A model generated the notes under the pieces. It did not search any database. It was not told where the DNA came from and was given only the letters and a program-made list of their open reading frames with translations. A stretch of 64,000 nt of DNA from assembly GCF_000317555.1 (NCBI RefSeq), contig NC_019745.1:2790001-2854000 (forward strand), given 5' to 3'. Positions 1-9,512 of the stretch are shown one piece after another. Source of the DNA: Gloeocapsa sp. PCC 7428. GTDB lineage: Bacteria > Cyanobacteriota > Cyanobacteriia > Cyanobacteriales > Chroococcidiopsidaceae. Within the stretch, counting starts at the first letter, position 1; each line of letters begins with the position of its first letter. The position numbers and the translations under genes were made by a program.

Positions 1-1
1 T

Positions 2-46
2 GGTGTGCCACCGATTCAAATTGACAGCGATGGTACCGTATTTTAG
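2..46 (+). CDS. 3' end of an unidentified gene cut by the window edge
   Basis: An open frame enters from the left edge and ends with TAG at 44-46. The last residues read GVPPIQIDSDGTVF. The next gene, upp, starts 54 bases downstream on the same strand. Fourteen residues are too few to identify a family. The frame could be a chance open stretch, although the composition looks like coding sequence. Confidence 0.35.
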   Translation, partial: GVPPIQIDSDGTVF

Positions 47-100
47 CAACTGGTAATGCAAGAGAAGTTTCAAATTAATAAAACCTAATATAAACACTAT

Positions 101-736
101 ATGCAAGCGGAAGTAACCGTTATCGACCATCCCTTAATTCAGCACAAGCTGACGCTAATGCGCAAAGCTGACACGAGTACAGCCAAATTTCGCACGCTGT
201 TAAAGGAAATTAGCTTGCTGCTAGCCTACGAAGTGACGCGAGATCTACCGTTAAAAACGGAAACAATTAAAACGCCTTTAGCGACGATGGAAGCCCCAGT
301 CCTCGCCCCAGATAAAAAGTTAGTTATTGTTTCCATCTTAAGAGCGGGACAGGGAATTTTAGATGGAATGTTGGAACTGATGCCTTCAGCTAGAGTCGGG
401 CATATTGGTTTGTATCGCGACCCGAAAACACTGATTGCGGTTGAATACTATTTCAAAGTTCCTCACGACGTTGATAAGCGCGATATGTTAGTGGTCGATC
501 CGATGCTGGCGACAGGAAACTCAGCAGCAGCGGCGGTGACGCGATTGAAGTTAACAAATCCTGTTTCTATGAAGTTTGTTTGTTTACTGGCTGCACCCGA
601 AGGAATTGAACATTTTCACGAACAACACCCTGATGTTCCAATCTACACTGCGGCGATCGATCAGCAGTTGGATGAGCATGGGTACATTGTGCCAGGATTA
701 GGCGATGCAGGCGATCGCTTATTCGGTACGCGCTAA
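101..736 (+). CDS. upp: Uracil phosphoribosyltransferase
   Basis: Cytosolic salvage enzyme that makes UMP from uracil and PRPP. The 211-residue length is normal for the family. The PRPP-binding loop appears as [15 protein letters not shown] near residues 129-143; most family members have GGSA where this one has GNSA. An ILRAG motif follows the central strand near residue 81, and the C-terminus carries the uracil-site stretch [13 protein letters not shown]. The ATG at 101 begins a family-like N-terminus ([20 protein letters not shown]). The ureidoglycolate lyase-family gene and NCS1 permease downstream suggest a small nucleobase/ureide salvage group. The 371-base gap after it argues against strict co-transcription. 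Confidence 0.95.
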   Translation: MQAEVTVIDHPLIQHKLTLMRKADTSTAKFRTLLKEISLLLAYEVTRDLPLKTETIKTPLATMEAPVLAPDKKLVIVSILRAGQGILDGMLELMPSARVGHIGLYRDPKTLIAVEYYFKVPHDVDKRDMLVVDPMLATGNSAAAAVTRLKLTNPVSMKFVCLLAAPEGIEHFHEQHPDVPIYTAAIDQQLDEHGYIVPGLGDAGDRLFGTR

Positions 737-1107
737 GTCATTATGATAAAAAGAGGTCAGGGGTCAGGTTAAGCGAAACAACTCTTGCGACATTGGTTTC
801 TAGCCGGAAGATGAATCGCTGGTGAACTTGAAAACATTTAGGAGTTACGCACTTGCCCCCTAAATCCCCCATGAGTGGGGGACTTCAACTCAGATTCCCC
901 CCGCCCCCTCTCACTCTCCCCCAATGCATGGGGGAGAAGATAAGGATGAAACTTTTGTGTTTGGGGCTAGGGGGGCGGAATAGATTCAACTGCGTAAGTC
1001 CTGACATTGTTTTCCCTAAAAAAGCCAGAAAGTTAAAACCCCGAAGCAAAGCATCAAAAGAATCTCTCTGACCTCTGACCTCCGACTCCCAAAACCCCTC
1101 TTAAATT
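737..1107. other. Intergenic region holding dispersed repeats
   Basis: This 371-base gap has no convincing gene. It contains a 30-base C-rich/G-rich repeat at 856-885, a second hairpin-forming C-rich stretch at about 898-932 (CTCCCCCAATGCATGGGGGAG), and pyrimidine-rich CTGACCTCTGACCTCCGAC at about 1069-1087. It also has the matching purine-rich form GAGGTCAGGGGTCAGG near 753. A 72-codon open frame runs through the repeats, but its proline-rich composition comes from the repeat itself and I do not call it a gene. Confidence 0.6.
856..885 (-). repeat. Dispersed 30-base repeat (AAGTCCCCC...GGGGG family), copy 1
   Basis: Read on the minus strand this is AAGTCCCCCACTCATGGGGG followed by ATTTAGGGGG. 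Copies with a few differences lie at 33048-33077 and 43026-43055 in the opposite orientation. The CCCCC and GGGGG blocks can pair to form a hairpin. All three copies lie outside genes. Confidence 0.75.
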
Positions 1108-1599
1108 ATGGCTTTAGCTAAATCGCTTCACCAACTCACCGCGCAGTTGATTACACCAGAAAGCTTTCAGCCTTATGGTCAAGTTATCGCTGCTAGCACT
1201 GACGGTAAGGCTTATGACCACACCGATGCACAGTTGGTATTAAATAACGGCATTCCTCGCTTCTACATTATGCGCTTGCACCGACGCGGGCGCAAATTCC
1301 ACACGATTACCCGTCACCTCCAATGTACTCAGTGTTTAGGTTCGCTTGCAGGTAAAGAATGGTTGTTGGCTGTCGCACCCCCAAATTCTGCGCCACAGCC
1401 GGAACTTGACAAAATTGCCGCGTTTCGCATTCCTGGCGATCGCTTTATTAAGTTAGAAGTCGGTACTTGGCACGCGGGACCCTATTTTGAACACGAGTTT
1501 GTCGATTTTTATAATTTAGAACTGAGTGACACCAACATCAACGACCACGACACTTATAATTTTCGGCAGCAAGCGAATCTAGAATGGGAAATAGTGTAG
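1108..1599 (+). CDS. Ureidoglycolate lyase (AllA) family protein
   Basis: This protein of 163 residues matches the ureidoglycolate lyase family, which releases urea and glyoxylate from ureidoglycolate at the end of purine/allantoin breakdown. Supporting features are the N-terminal stretch ITPESFQPYGQVI and the cupin-like strand motifs HRRGRKFHTITRH (near residue 58) and GTWHAGPYFEHEFVDFYNLE (near 118-137), which supply the metal-ligand-like His and Glu residues. Family length is about 160, so it is full length. The permease gene starts 122 bases downstream on the same strand, consistent with shared use of ureides or nucleobases. Substrate is inferred; some cyanobacterial members may act on other compounds. 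Confidence 0.75.
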   Translation: MALAKSLHQLTAQLITPESFQPYGQVIAASTDGKAYDHTDAQLVLNNGIPRFYIMRLHRRGRKFHTITRHLQCTQCLGSLAGKEWLLAVAPPNSAPQPELDKIAAFRIPGDRFIKLEVGTWHAGPYFEHEFVDFYNLELSDTNINDHDTYNFRQQANLEWEIV

Positions 1600-1720
1600 T
1601 AGAGATAACGAGGCTTATGTTTTGATTTAACTCGACACTCCTGAAATCTGGTCAACTACAATACGGTTCTGAGATGCCACTCGGAGTCAAGATAGCTGCA
1701 ACAATAGTTGATGATTTTTC

Positions 1721-3010
1721 ATGAGTAGCACGTCGGAACAAAACTTAGCACCGCGATCGCCCGTAAGTGAAGACTATCCGCTTAGTGCTGTCCCGCCAGA
1801 AGCGCGTAAGTCACTTTGGTCGGTGGCTCCTTTATTAATAGGCTTTACGTTATATTCTGGGACTTTGTTCGCTGGAGGAAGAGTAGGTCCTGCTTACCGC
1901 TTTACTGATTTAGTCGGTCTAATTTTGGCAGGTAATCTGCTTTTAGGTATTTATGCGGCACTACTAAGTTATATCGCAGCGCGTAGTGGTTTAAGTACAG
2001 TACTGATGGCACGATTTAGTTTCGGTAGCGTCGGCTCGCGTTGGGTTGACTTTCTGCTGGGCTTTACGCAAATTGGTTGGTATGCCTGGGGTTCGGCTTT
2101 AATGGCAGACGTGCTCAATCAATTAGCTGGAGTTCCAAGTTCGTTTAATTGGTTGATGATTCTTTTCTTTACGTATTTTTTCTGCTCAACCGCTTATATC
2201 GGCTATCGTGCGATGGATTGGCTCAGTCGCATTGCGGTTCCGGCGATGCTGATTTTAATCATTTGGAGCTTAACAATTGCCACACGCGATGTTGGTGGTT
2301 TTGCTGGTTTACAAGCGATCGTTCCGCAACAGCAACTGGGACTCGGTGAAGCAATTACAATTATCGTTGGGACTTTTGTTTCTGGTGGAACTCAAGCAAC
2401 AAATTGGAGTCGTTTTGCTAAGGATGGACGTACGGCATTTTGGAGTACCTTGGCGGCTTTTTTTCTAGCAAATGGCTTATTAATTTTTAGCGGTGCGTTC
2501 TGTGCCTTAGTCTATGGAAATGAAGACATTGTACAAGTAATGGCACAGCAAGGATTGCTCTTTTGGGGATTGATATTGTTGTTTTTGAATATGTGGACGA
2601 CGCAAGATAATACTATCTATGCTTTTTCGGTAGCGGGTGCGCATATGTTCCGCACAAATAAACGTACTGCCTTTGTTCTAGGTGGTGCTACCGTTGCGTT
2701 AGTACTAGCTTGGGGCGGAATTTATAACTTGCTCGTTCCTTACTTGATTTTGCTTGGGACATTTATTCCTCCAATTGGCGGTGTTGTCATGGCAGATTAT
2801 TGGTTGCTGCACCAAGGACAATTTCCGACATTAAATCAAAGACAGCCAGCGTTTAACTGGGCAGGAATTATTGCTTATATTATCGCCTCGGCGATCGCTT
2901 GGGCTGCACCTGGAATTAAGCCGATTAATGGCATTGTTGCAGCAGCGATTCTCTACTTTATTTTGAGTAAATTGATGAGCGATACAAGAAAAACGAACGC
3001 GATAAATTAA
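1721..3010 (+). CDS. NCS1-family nucleobase:cation symporter (cytosine permease-like)
   Basis: A 429-residue inner-membrane transporter with about twelve hydrophobic segments. It resembles cytosine permease (CodB) of the nucleobase:cation symporter-1 family. The N-terminus has the family pattern YPLSAVPPEARKSLWSVAPL leading into TM1, then GGRVGPAYRFTDLVGLILAGN. A conserved polar segment GTFVSGGTQATNWSRFAKDG lies near residue 216, and QDNTIYAFSVAG near 294 is in the substrate-site region. Downstream of upp and an AllA-like gene, it may import cytosine, uracil, allantoin or a hydantoin. Motifs alone cannot settle the substrate. Confidence 0.85.
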   Translation: MSSTSEQNLAPRSPVSEDYPLSAVPPEARKSLWSVAPLLIGFTLYSGTLFAGGRVGPAYRFTDLVGLILAGNLLLGIYAALLSYIAARSGLSTVLMARFSFGSVGSRWVDFLLGFTQIGWYAWGSALMADVLNQLAGVPSSFNWLMILFFTYFFCSTAYIGYRAMDWLSRIAVPAMLILIIWSLTIATRDVGGFAGLQAIVPQQQLGLGEAITIIVGTFVSGGTQATNWSRFAKDGRTAFWSTLAAFFLANGLLIFSGAFCALVYGNEDIVQVMAQQGLLFWGLILLFLNMWTTQDNTIYAFSVAGAHMFRTNKRTAFVLGGATVALVLAWGGIYNLLVPYLILLGTFIPPIGGVVMADYWLLHQGQFPTLNQRQPAFNWAGIIAYIIASAIAWAAPGIKPINGIVAAAILYFILSKLMSDTRKTNAIN

Positions 3011-3186
3011 CTATAATAATCATTTAATGTTTCCTGTGTTTTTCCGCCCAATGGTACAATTACCTACGTATATCTACGGGAAAAATTGCCAGAGTAACAG
3101 TGTATAGCTAATCACAGTTGAACGTGGACATTTTTTTAGAGCTACGATAGGCTGATTGGCAAAACACACCTGTCCGCCCTTTACAC

Positions 3187-5403
3187 ATGGATGAGTCAGC
3201 TATGGAATCTAACGAAACTATCGACATAGACCCCAAAAGAGTTTGGTTGATTTTAAAACGGCGCTGGTTGCCTGCGGCAGGTGTATTTGGCGTTGTTGTA
3301 GCTGCGGCAACCGCATTTGCGTCGATGCAAAGACCTGTTTATGAAGCGCAGGGAAAGCTTTTATTTAGAAAAGCAGATAGAACAACTGCGATTTCCGGTT
3401 TAAAAGATATCAACGTTGGTGAGCTAGAAGCACTAGCAACAAAAGCTAATCCGCTCAATACAGAAATAGAAATTATTCGTTCCGTACCTTTTCTTGAAAA
3501 AACAATTACAGCGCTTAATTTAAGAAACGATGGCGGTTCGTTAATTAAACCACAAGCACTCGCAGGTAAGATGAGTGCAAAAAATATTCCATTAACAGAT
3601 GTATTGCAGATATCCTACCAAAGCGAAGATCCTGAAGAAGCGGCAGCGGTTGTCAATAAAGTGATGAATTTGTACATCGAAAACAACATCATCACAAATC
3701 GCGCTGAAGCGTCGGCGGCGGGAGAATTTATCGCAAAGCAATTGCCGCAGATGGAAACAACCGTGCGTCAAGCCGAACTCGCACTACGGCAGTTTAAAGA
3801 ACAAAATCAAGTTGTTGCTTTAGATGAAGAAGCTAAAACCGCAGTAGCCGCGATTAAGCAACTCGAAAATCAAATCACCGAAACGCAAGCGCAACTAGCA
3901 GATACAACAACCAGAAGCGCAACGCTGCAACAACAAGTGGGAATGAATCCCCAAGAAGGCATTACGCTGACGGCGCTTAACCAATCACCAGGAATACAGA
4001 AAGTTTTAGCAGAGTATCAACAAGTAGAAGCGGAATTAGCTGTACAGCAAACTCGCTTTGTTGGCGATCATCCTACTCTATTGAGTTTGACTGAACGCAG
4101 AGATGCTTTAAGAGCTTTACTAGAAGAACGCGTCCAAGGTGCGATCGGGAATGCCGCAGCCACAGAAGTTTCACCAGGCAACTTGCAAATGGGTGAAATT
4201 CGCCAAGAACTGACGCAAAACTACGTTAACTCAGAAATCCAACGATTAGGTTTAACTAGTCGCCTCAATTCGCTTAACAATACATACAATGCCTACCGCC
4301 AAAGAGTCAATGTTCTGCCTCGGTTAGAGCAAACACAAAGAGAATTAGAACGACGCCTAGAAGCTGCTCAATCTACCTACGAAACTTTGTTGAGGAGATT
4401 GCAAGAAGTTCGGGTAGCCGAAAACCAAAATATGGGTAATGCCCGCATCATTGAATTTGCAACAGTACCAGAGAATGCATCTGTCCGCAAAAAAGCAATG
4501 ATTCTCGCGTTGGGCAATATACTGGCGCTGATTCTCGCCATTCTCACCATATGTATTTTAGAACTAAGCGATCGCTCGGTGAAAACGCTGCGCGAAGCCC
4601 GCGAAAGACTCGATTACACGCTGCTGGGGACAATTCCTTACTTTGGCAAACGCTACGCGAATCGGCGCAATCAAGAATGGTCGATTCCTGAGTTACCAGT
4701 CATTAATTTACCGCGATCGCCCATCAGTGAAGCTTATCGGATGCTACAAGCCAATCTAAAATTCCTTAGTTCGGATAAGCCGCTGAAAGTGATTGTTGTG
4801 ACAAGTGCGGTTCCCAAAGAAGGTAAATCAACCGTATCGGCAAACCTAGCAGCCGCAATGGCGCAGCTTGGGCGTAAAGTCTTACTCGTTGATGCGGATA
4901 TGCGTCACCCATTGCAACACCACATTTGGGAACTCACAAACGCTGCTGGCTTGAGTGATGTGATTGTTTCGCAAGCTGAGTTTGAGTCAGTTGTAACAGA
5001 AGTCATTCCCAAGCTTGATGTCTTGAGTGCAGGTGTGATTCCGCCCAACCCGATGGCGCTTCTCGACTCCAAACGGATGGCTTCGTTGGTGCAATACTTC
5101 AGCGATCGCTACGACTTTGTGATTATTGATGCACCGCCTCTAGTTCTCGCCGCCGATGCGGTGACACTTGGTAAAATGACCGATGGCGTTTTATTAGTAG
5201 CACGCCCAGGCGTTTTAGACTCTTCCAGTGCAGCTGCGGCTAAAGAATCCTTAGAACGTTCGGGACAAAATGTTCTTGGTTTAGTTGTTAATGGTGTTAT
5301 CCCAGAAAATGAATCAGACAGTTACTTCTACTATGCTAAGGAGTACGCCAACGAAAAGAATTTCCCAATCGAAGAAAGTCCAACCATAACAACTCCACGA
5401 TAG
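3187..5403 (+). CDS. Wzc-type polysaccharide co-polymerase / tyrosine kinase
   Basis: A 738-residue membrane protein that controls chain length and export of exopolysaccharide. The N-terminal Wzz domain starts with a membrane segment at about 29-47 and continues as a long periplasmic coiled-coil region (about 180-400, Gln/Glu rich). A second membrane segment lies at about 436-458. The C-terminal bacterial tyrosine kinase domain has Walker A VPKEGKST near 541-548, Walker A' VLLVDADMRHP and Walker B FVIIDAPP. The tail has a short tyrosine cluster (SYFYYAKEY), the usual autophosphorylation target. It is the first gene of the polysaccharide locus and is followed by a strong terminator. A second in-frame ATG lies at 3202; either start fits. 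Confidence 0.92.
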   Translation: MDESAMESNETIDIDPKRVWLILKRRWLPAAGVFGVVVAAATAFASMQRPVYEAQGKLLFRKADRTTAISGLKDINVGELEALATKANPLNTEIEIIRSVPFLEKTITALNLRNDGGSLIKPQALAGKMSAKNIPLTDVLQISYQSEDPEEAAAVVNKVMNLYIENNIITNRAEASAAGEFIAKQLPQMETTVRQAELALRQFKEQNQVVALDEEAKTAVAAIKQLENQITETQAQLADTTTRSATLQQQVGMNPQEGITLTALNQSPGIQKVLAEYQQVEAELAVQQTRFVGDHPTLLSLTERRDALRALLEERVQGAIGNAAATEVSPGNLQMGEIRQELTQNYVNSEIQRLGLTSRLNSLNNTYNAYRQRVNVLPRLEQTQRELERRLEAAQSTYETLLRRLQEVRVAENQNMGNARIIEFATVPENASVRKKAMILALGNILALILAILTICILELSDRSVKTLREARERLDYTLLGTIPYFGKRYANRRNQEWSIPELPVINLPRSPISEAYRMLQANLKFLSSDKPLKVIVVTSAVPKEGKSTVSANLAAAMAQLGRKVLLVDADMRHPLQHHIWELTNAAGLSDVIVSQAEFESVVTEVIPKLDVLSAGVIPPNPMALLDSKRMASLVQYFSDRYDFVIIDAPPLVLAADAVTLGKMTDGVLLVARPGVLDSSSAAAAKESLERSGQNVLGLVVNGVIPENESDSYFYYAKEYANEKNFPIEESPTITTPR

Positions 5404-5409
5404 TACTTG

Positions 5410-5456
5410 TTAAAGCCATAGCACTTAAATTTTGTGCGTGGCTTTAATAATTTTTT
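5410..5456 (+). terminator. Rho-independent terminator after the wzc-type gene
   Basis: The stem arms TTAAAGCCA (5410-5418) and TGGCTTTAA (5439-5447) are perfectly complementary, and inner GCAC/GTGC extends the stem. A T-run follows at 5451-5456. It lies 7 bases past the stop codon and probably separates the kinase transcript from the glycosyltransferases. Confidence 0.8.
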
Positions 5457-5554
5457 AACTATTGATAACCTGATTGTGATATAAGTGTTGTGCAGTATCA
5501 GTAGTATCACCCACAAAAGCATAAAGTACGAAAGGAAAACAACAAAAAATACTC

Positions 5555-6388
5555 ATGATCAGCGTAATTACGCCAGTCTATAATGGCGCAAAATATATTG
5601 AGAATTGCCTCAAAGTTGTTATTGAGCAAAATTGCTCAAATCTAGAGCATATTATTATTGATGGTGGTTCAACTGATGCGACGGTAGATATTATCAAAAA
5701 ATACGCTCAAGAGTATTCGCACATTCGTTGGCTGTCGGAAAAAGATCGCGGACAATCGGATGCGATGAATAAAGGAATTCGCATGGCGACAGGAAATATC
5801 ATCGCGATTTTGAACGTTGATGATTTTTATGAACCTAATGTTTTAAATCGCGTATCTGCCATCTTTGAAAATTTACCTGAACCAAGCTTGCTGGTCGGCA
5901 ATTGTAACATTCTAGACGATGATGACAATCTAAAGCGGGTCAATAAACCAAAAAGACTCAAAATTACCGATCTCTTAGTTGGCTACAATATCAATCCATT
6001 TCCTTTCAATCCGTCAGCATACTTTTACCACAAACAACTGCATGAAAAAGTGGGATTGTACGAGGTTGATGAACATTATGCTATGGATGTAGATTTTCTG
6101 CTGAAAGCTGTACAAGCAGCGAATGTTCAGTATGTCAACGAAACTTGGGGGAATTATCGCCAGATCGCCGGAACAAAAACTGTAAATGATATTAACAGCG
6201 GTCAAAACGCGATCCGTCTTGAGCAACTCATGCAAAAATATCAGCAACAGCTTCCAGTGTACAAGCAATGGCTAATAGCTGTGAAACGCGAGTACTACAA
6301 AGCTGAAAAGCGACTAGAATATTTCTCAAAAAATCCCAACGAAATTTTACCGCGAATTGGCAAAAGATTAGGAATCCGACCATCTTAA
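5555..6388 (+). CDS. Family 2 glycosyltransferase
   Basis: A 277-residue GT-A fold transferase, probably adding a sugar to a lipid-linked exopolysaccharide repeat unit on the cytoplasmic face of the membrane. The nucleotide-sugar fold is marked by MISVITPVYNGAKYIENCL at the N-terminus, DGGSTD near residue 47, DRGQSDAMNKGI near 72 and the metal-binding acidic motif NVDDFY near 92. No membrane segment is seen. It differs more from the next two transferases than they do from each other. Sugar specificity cannot be read from sequence. Confidence 0.88.
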   Translation: MISVITPVYNGAKYIENCLKVVIEQNCSNLEHIIIDGGSTDATVDIIKKYAQEYSHIRWLSEKDRGQSDAMNKGIRMATGNIIAILNVDDFYEPNVLNRVSAIFENLPEPSLLVGNCNILDDDDNLKRVNKPKRLKITDLLVGYNINPFPFNPSAYFYHKQLHEKVGLYEVDEHYAMDVDFLLKAVQAANVQYVNETWGNYRQIAGTKTVNDINSGQNAIRLEQLMQKYQQQLPVYKQWLIAVKREYYKAEKRLEYFSKNPNEILPRIGKRLGIRPS

Positions 6389-6416
6389 ATACCTTAGTTG
6401 GACAGCTAGATATCCC

Positions 6417-7364
6417 ATGAATGCTGACAACCAGCTTCCGCTAGTAAGTATCATCATTAACAACTATAACTATAGTTGTTACTTAAAAGAAGCCATCGAC
6501 AGCGCGCTTCATCAAACCTATCCTCATGTAGAAGTTATCGTTGTCGATGATGGTTCAACAGACGAATCGCCAACCGTTATTCAGCAATACGGCGATCGCA
6601 TTATTCCAATATTAAAAAAAAATGGAGGGCAGGCATCAGCTTTCAACGCTGGGTTTGCAGCATCACAAGGAGATATCATTTTTTTCTTAGATTCAGATGA
6701 TGTCTTCTCGGTAAATAAGGTGCAAGAAATTTGCAATTTCCTCCGCAAAAAAATGGTAGAAAACCCTTACGTGATGGTCTACCACTTATTAGAATGCGTT
6801 GACACGAAAGGAGTTTCTTTAGGACACAAAGTACCTAGTTCGCTTTATAACGTACCTGCAAATTTATATAGCTACACTTGTCAATACAGATTTTTTCCTT
6901 ATGCAGCTTCTCCTACAAGTGGAATTGCCATGAGTAGAATGCTAGCCCAGAAAATATTTCCAATTCCTGAACAAGGCGTACTCACTTCTGCTGATGAATT
7001 TGTTGTTAGACCAGCTTTACTTATAGGAGAAGTTTATGGAGTTGATCAAGTATTAGCTAAGTATCGACTTCATGATGCGAATAATTGGTATGGAAAACCA
7101 AAAGTCAAGAATAAAGAGTTTATTGCTATAATTGAGTCTTTTTTAAATTCAAAGCTGAAAGAAAATAATAAGAAGCCCGTTGTTTCTTATTTTGACTCTA
7201 TGGATGCGAGGAATTATTATTTACTCAACGGTTCAAGGAAAGACTTATTAATGTTACTCCGCAAAATTCCCAGTTGGGGAATTAATAAAAAAACAATCAA
7301 GTTTGGTTTGAAGACAATTTTACTAGCTATCAATTTAAGCTTCAAGAAAGGCGCAAGAACATGA
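6417..7364 (+). CDS. Family 2 glycosyltransferase (tandem copy 1)
   Basis: A 315-residue GT-A glycosyltransferase. Motifs are LVSIIINNYNYSCYLKEAID at the N-terminus, VDDGSTDESP, NGGQASAFNAGF and the DXD-like LDSDDVF. The next gene has the same motifs with very similar spacing and overlaps its stop codon by four bases, so the pair probably arose by tandem duplication and is translationally coupled. The C-terminal third (after about residue 230) diverges, which fits different acceptors. The codons are AT-rich compared with the photosynthesis genes in this window, as is common in polysaccharide loci. Confidence 0.88.
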   Translation: MNADNQLPLVSIIINNYNYSCYLKEAIDSALHQTYPHVEVIVVDDGSTDESPTVIQQYGDRIIPILKKNGGQASAFNAGFAASQGDIIFFLDSDDVFSVNKVQEICNFLRKKMVENPYVMVYHLLECVDTKGVSLGHKVPSSLYNVPANLYSYTCQYRFFPYAASPTSGIAMSRMLAQKIFPIPEQGVLTSADEFVVRPALLIGEVYGVDQVLAKYRLHDANNWYGKPKVKNKEFIAIIESFLNSKLKENNKKPVVSYFDSMDARNYYLLNGSRKDLLMLLRKIPSWGINKKTIKFGLKTILLAINLSFKKGART

Positions 7365-8269
7365 ACGAAGCGAATTTTCAACCTTTAGTTAGTGTAATGA
7401 TTAATAATTACAACTATGGTCGCTTTTTGTCTGAAGCCATAGATAGTGTTTTAAATCAAACTTATCCCAATATTGAAATTATTGTAGTAGATGACGGCTC
7501 AACCGATAATTCACCCGAAGTCATTGCACAATATCAAGATAAAGTTATTCCTATTCTCAAAGAAAATGGTGGACAAGCATCAGCTTTTAACGCAGGGTTT
7601 AAAGCCACTCATGGTGAAATTATATGTATGCTGGATGCTGATGATGTATTTGTTCCAGAGAAAGTTACAAAAATCGTAGGCATCTTTAATCAATATCCAG
7701 ATATTGGCTGGTGCTTTCATCGCTTGCGATTTGTAGACGCCAAGACTGGTGATTATATTAAGCTCAGTCGTGAGAGTGGTACGCGTAAATGTGACTTTAG
7801 ATCTCAACTCAAAAACAATGGAAGGCTGCGATTTTATGCTCCAGCAACTTCAGGATTGTGTTTTGGGCGATCGCTTCTACAGCAAATCTTACCAATGCCC
7901 GAAGTTATTAGAATTACAAGTGACAACTATCTGAAAATTGTCGCAGCAGCTTTAAGTGAAGGCTATTTTCTGGACGAGCAGCTAGCTTTTTTACGAATCC
8001 ATGGTAATAATAACTACACTGAAAGACCAAATAATCAACCCTTGGTAGCCAAAATTGCTATATTAACAGCAAGTAACTTGCGTAACAACTGGCCATTTTT
8101 AGCAAAGTACGCGAACGAGCTATTTTCTTATGGTCGTGGTATTGCGCAGAAAAGCTCAGACAGTGTAAAAGAACTTACACCAATGATCGACAGTTATCTG
8201 TCGCATACTTCACTTTGGGAAAAGTTAGAAATTAGTCTGAGAAGCCTCTACTTTCGCTTAAAACCCTGA
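7361..8269 (+). CDS. Family 2 glycosyltransferase (tandem copy 2)
   Basis: A 302-residue GT-A glycosyltransferase closely related to its upstream neighbour. Motifs are LVSVMINNYNYGRFLSEAID, VDDGSTDNSPEVIAQY, NGGQASAFNAGF and LDADDVF. Its ATG lies in the ATGA overlap with the preceding stop. The acceptor-side region includes ATSGLCFGRSLLQ near residue 160 and the late motif FLRIHGNNNY near 210. It is expected to act in the cytoplasm on a lipid-linked oligosaccharide. Confidence 0.88.
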   Translation: MNEANFQPLVSVMINNYNYGRFLSEAIDSVLNQTYPNIEIIVVDDGSTDNSPEVIAQYQDKVIPILKENGGQASAFNAGFKATHGEIICMLDADDVFVPEKVTKIVGIFNQYPDIGWCFHRLRFVDAKTGDYIKLSRESGTRKCDFRSQLKNNGRLRFYAPATSGLCFGRSLLQQILPMPEVIRITSDNYLKIVAAALSEGYFLDEQLAFLRIHGNNNYTERPNNQPLVAKIAILTASNLRNNWPFLAKYANELFSYGRGIAQKSSDSVKELTPMIDSYLSHTSLWEKLEISLRSLYFRLKP

Positions 8270-8374
8270 TACTTAATGCATTCTTATATATACACTTTTT
8301 ATATAAATTTATAAAAGCGATCGCATTCATTAAGCCATTTTGGTTAGAGTTTACATTTTGAGAAGGTAATAGCT

Positions 8375-9289
8375 ATGAATATGCCGAATTTTTTAATCAT
8401 CGGTGCAGCTAAGGCAGGTACAACCGCACTCTACAGTTATATTAATCAGCACCCTCAAGTTTTTATGAGTTCTGAAAAAGAACCACATTTTTTTGCTTTT
8501 GATGAGGGTGAAAAGGTTAATTTTACAGGTACCGCAGGCGAACAAGAATGGTTGAACCGTAACGCTATTACAGACATTAATCTTTATCAGCAGCAATTTC
8601 GCGGTGCTGATAAAGCGATCGCCATTGGCGAAGCCTCTGCTTTGTACCTATATATTCCCAAAGCAGCTGAGCGAATTTACCACTATATACCAAAAGCAAA
8701 GCTCATTGCTATTTTACGTAACCCTGTTGAACGAGCATATTCGGGATTCATCTTTCAAAAGCGAGATGGACTCGAACCAAACACAGATTTTGCCCAAGCC
8801 CTCAAACAAGAAGAATGGCGCATGAAAAATAACTGGGTGCCAATCTACTATTATCAAGATATGGGTTTTTACTATCAACAACTTCAGCGCTATTTCAACC
8901 TATTTCCTCAAGAACAAATTAAGATTTATCTTTATGATGATTTTATTTCAAACCCTTCGCAATTAGTGCAAGATGCTTTTCGATTTCTCGGGGTTGATGA
9001 TACATTTAGACCCAACACTTCCGCTAGACATAATGTTTCAGGAATTCCTAAAAGTAAAGCTTTGCATAGCTTTCTTAGAGCAGAAAATCATCCGATTAAA
9101 ACTATCTTAAAACCTCTCATACCTAAAACACTACGTCGCAATGTTATGCGCAATTTGCATAACAAGAATTTAGAAAAAGCACCTCCACTTGCACAAGATA
9201 TCCGCAAACAACTCATTGAAGTATACAGAGAAGATATTTTAAAATTACAAGAACTTCTGCAAAAAGACTTGACAAAGTGGTTAGAATGA
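8375..9289 (+). CDS. PAPS-dependent sulfotransferase domain protein
   Basis: A 304-residue protein of the heparan/N-deacetylase-type sulfotransferase family, which moves sulfate from PAPS to a carbohydrate. The 5'-phosphosulfate loop is FLIIGAAKAGTTALYSYI at residues 4-21, followed by HPQVFMSSEKEPHFF. The 3'-phosphate site is ILRNPVERAYSGF near 110-122. The C-terminus QLIEVYREDILKLQELLQ matches the tail of this family. Its place among glycosyltransferases suggests a sulfated exopolysaccharide, which is common in cyanobacteria. A decayed fragment of a second copy lies at 15492-15563. A potential Shine-Dalgarno GAAGG lies about 10 bases before the ATG. Confidence 0.88.
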   Translation: MNMPNFLIIGAAKAGTTALYSYINQHPQVFMSSEKEPHFFAFDEGEKVNFTGTAGEQEWLNRNAITDINLYQQQFRGADKAIAIGEASALYLYIPKAAERIYHYIPKAKLIAILRNPVERAYSGFIFQKRDGLEPNTDFAQALKQEEWRMKNNWVPIYYYQDMGFYYQQLQRYFNLFPQEQIKIYLYDDFISNPSQLVQDAFRFLGVDDTFRPNTSARHNVSGIPKSKALHSFLRAENHPIKTILKPLIPKTLRRNVMRNLHNKNLEKAPPLAQDIRKQLIEVYREDILKLQELLQKDLTKWLE

Positions 9290-9512
9290 GCAAAAAGAAT
9301 AAAGGCAATTAAATTAACTGAATTCGTAATTCTGTGTGTATATCAAATAACTTTATTTGCGCTGCTACATAATTGGGCCATCAATTTTGTAACAGCAGCT
9401 TTCTAACTTATTAACAAATCTTCTTTCAAGCTCATTGTCCAAGCCAAGAAATTTTCAACAGTTTGGTAGCAACTCAGTACTAACGTATTACGTGACAGGA
9501 ACAAATTAACAT

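Noticed and set aside
853-1071. Open frame of 72 codons upstream of the ureidoglycolate lyase gene
   Set aside because: Its proline-rich composition comes entirely from the C-rich repeats it runs through, and it has no protein family features.
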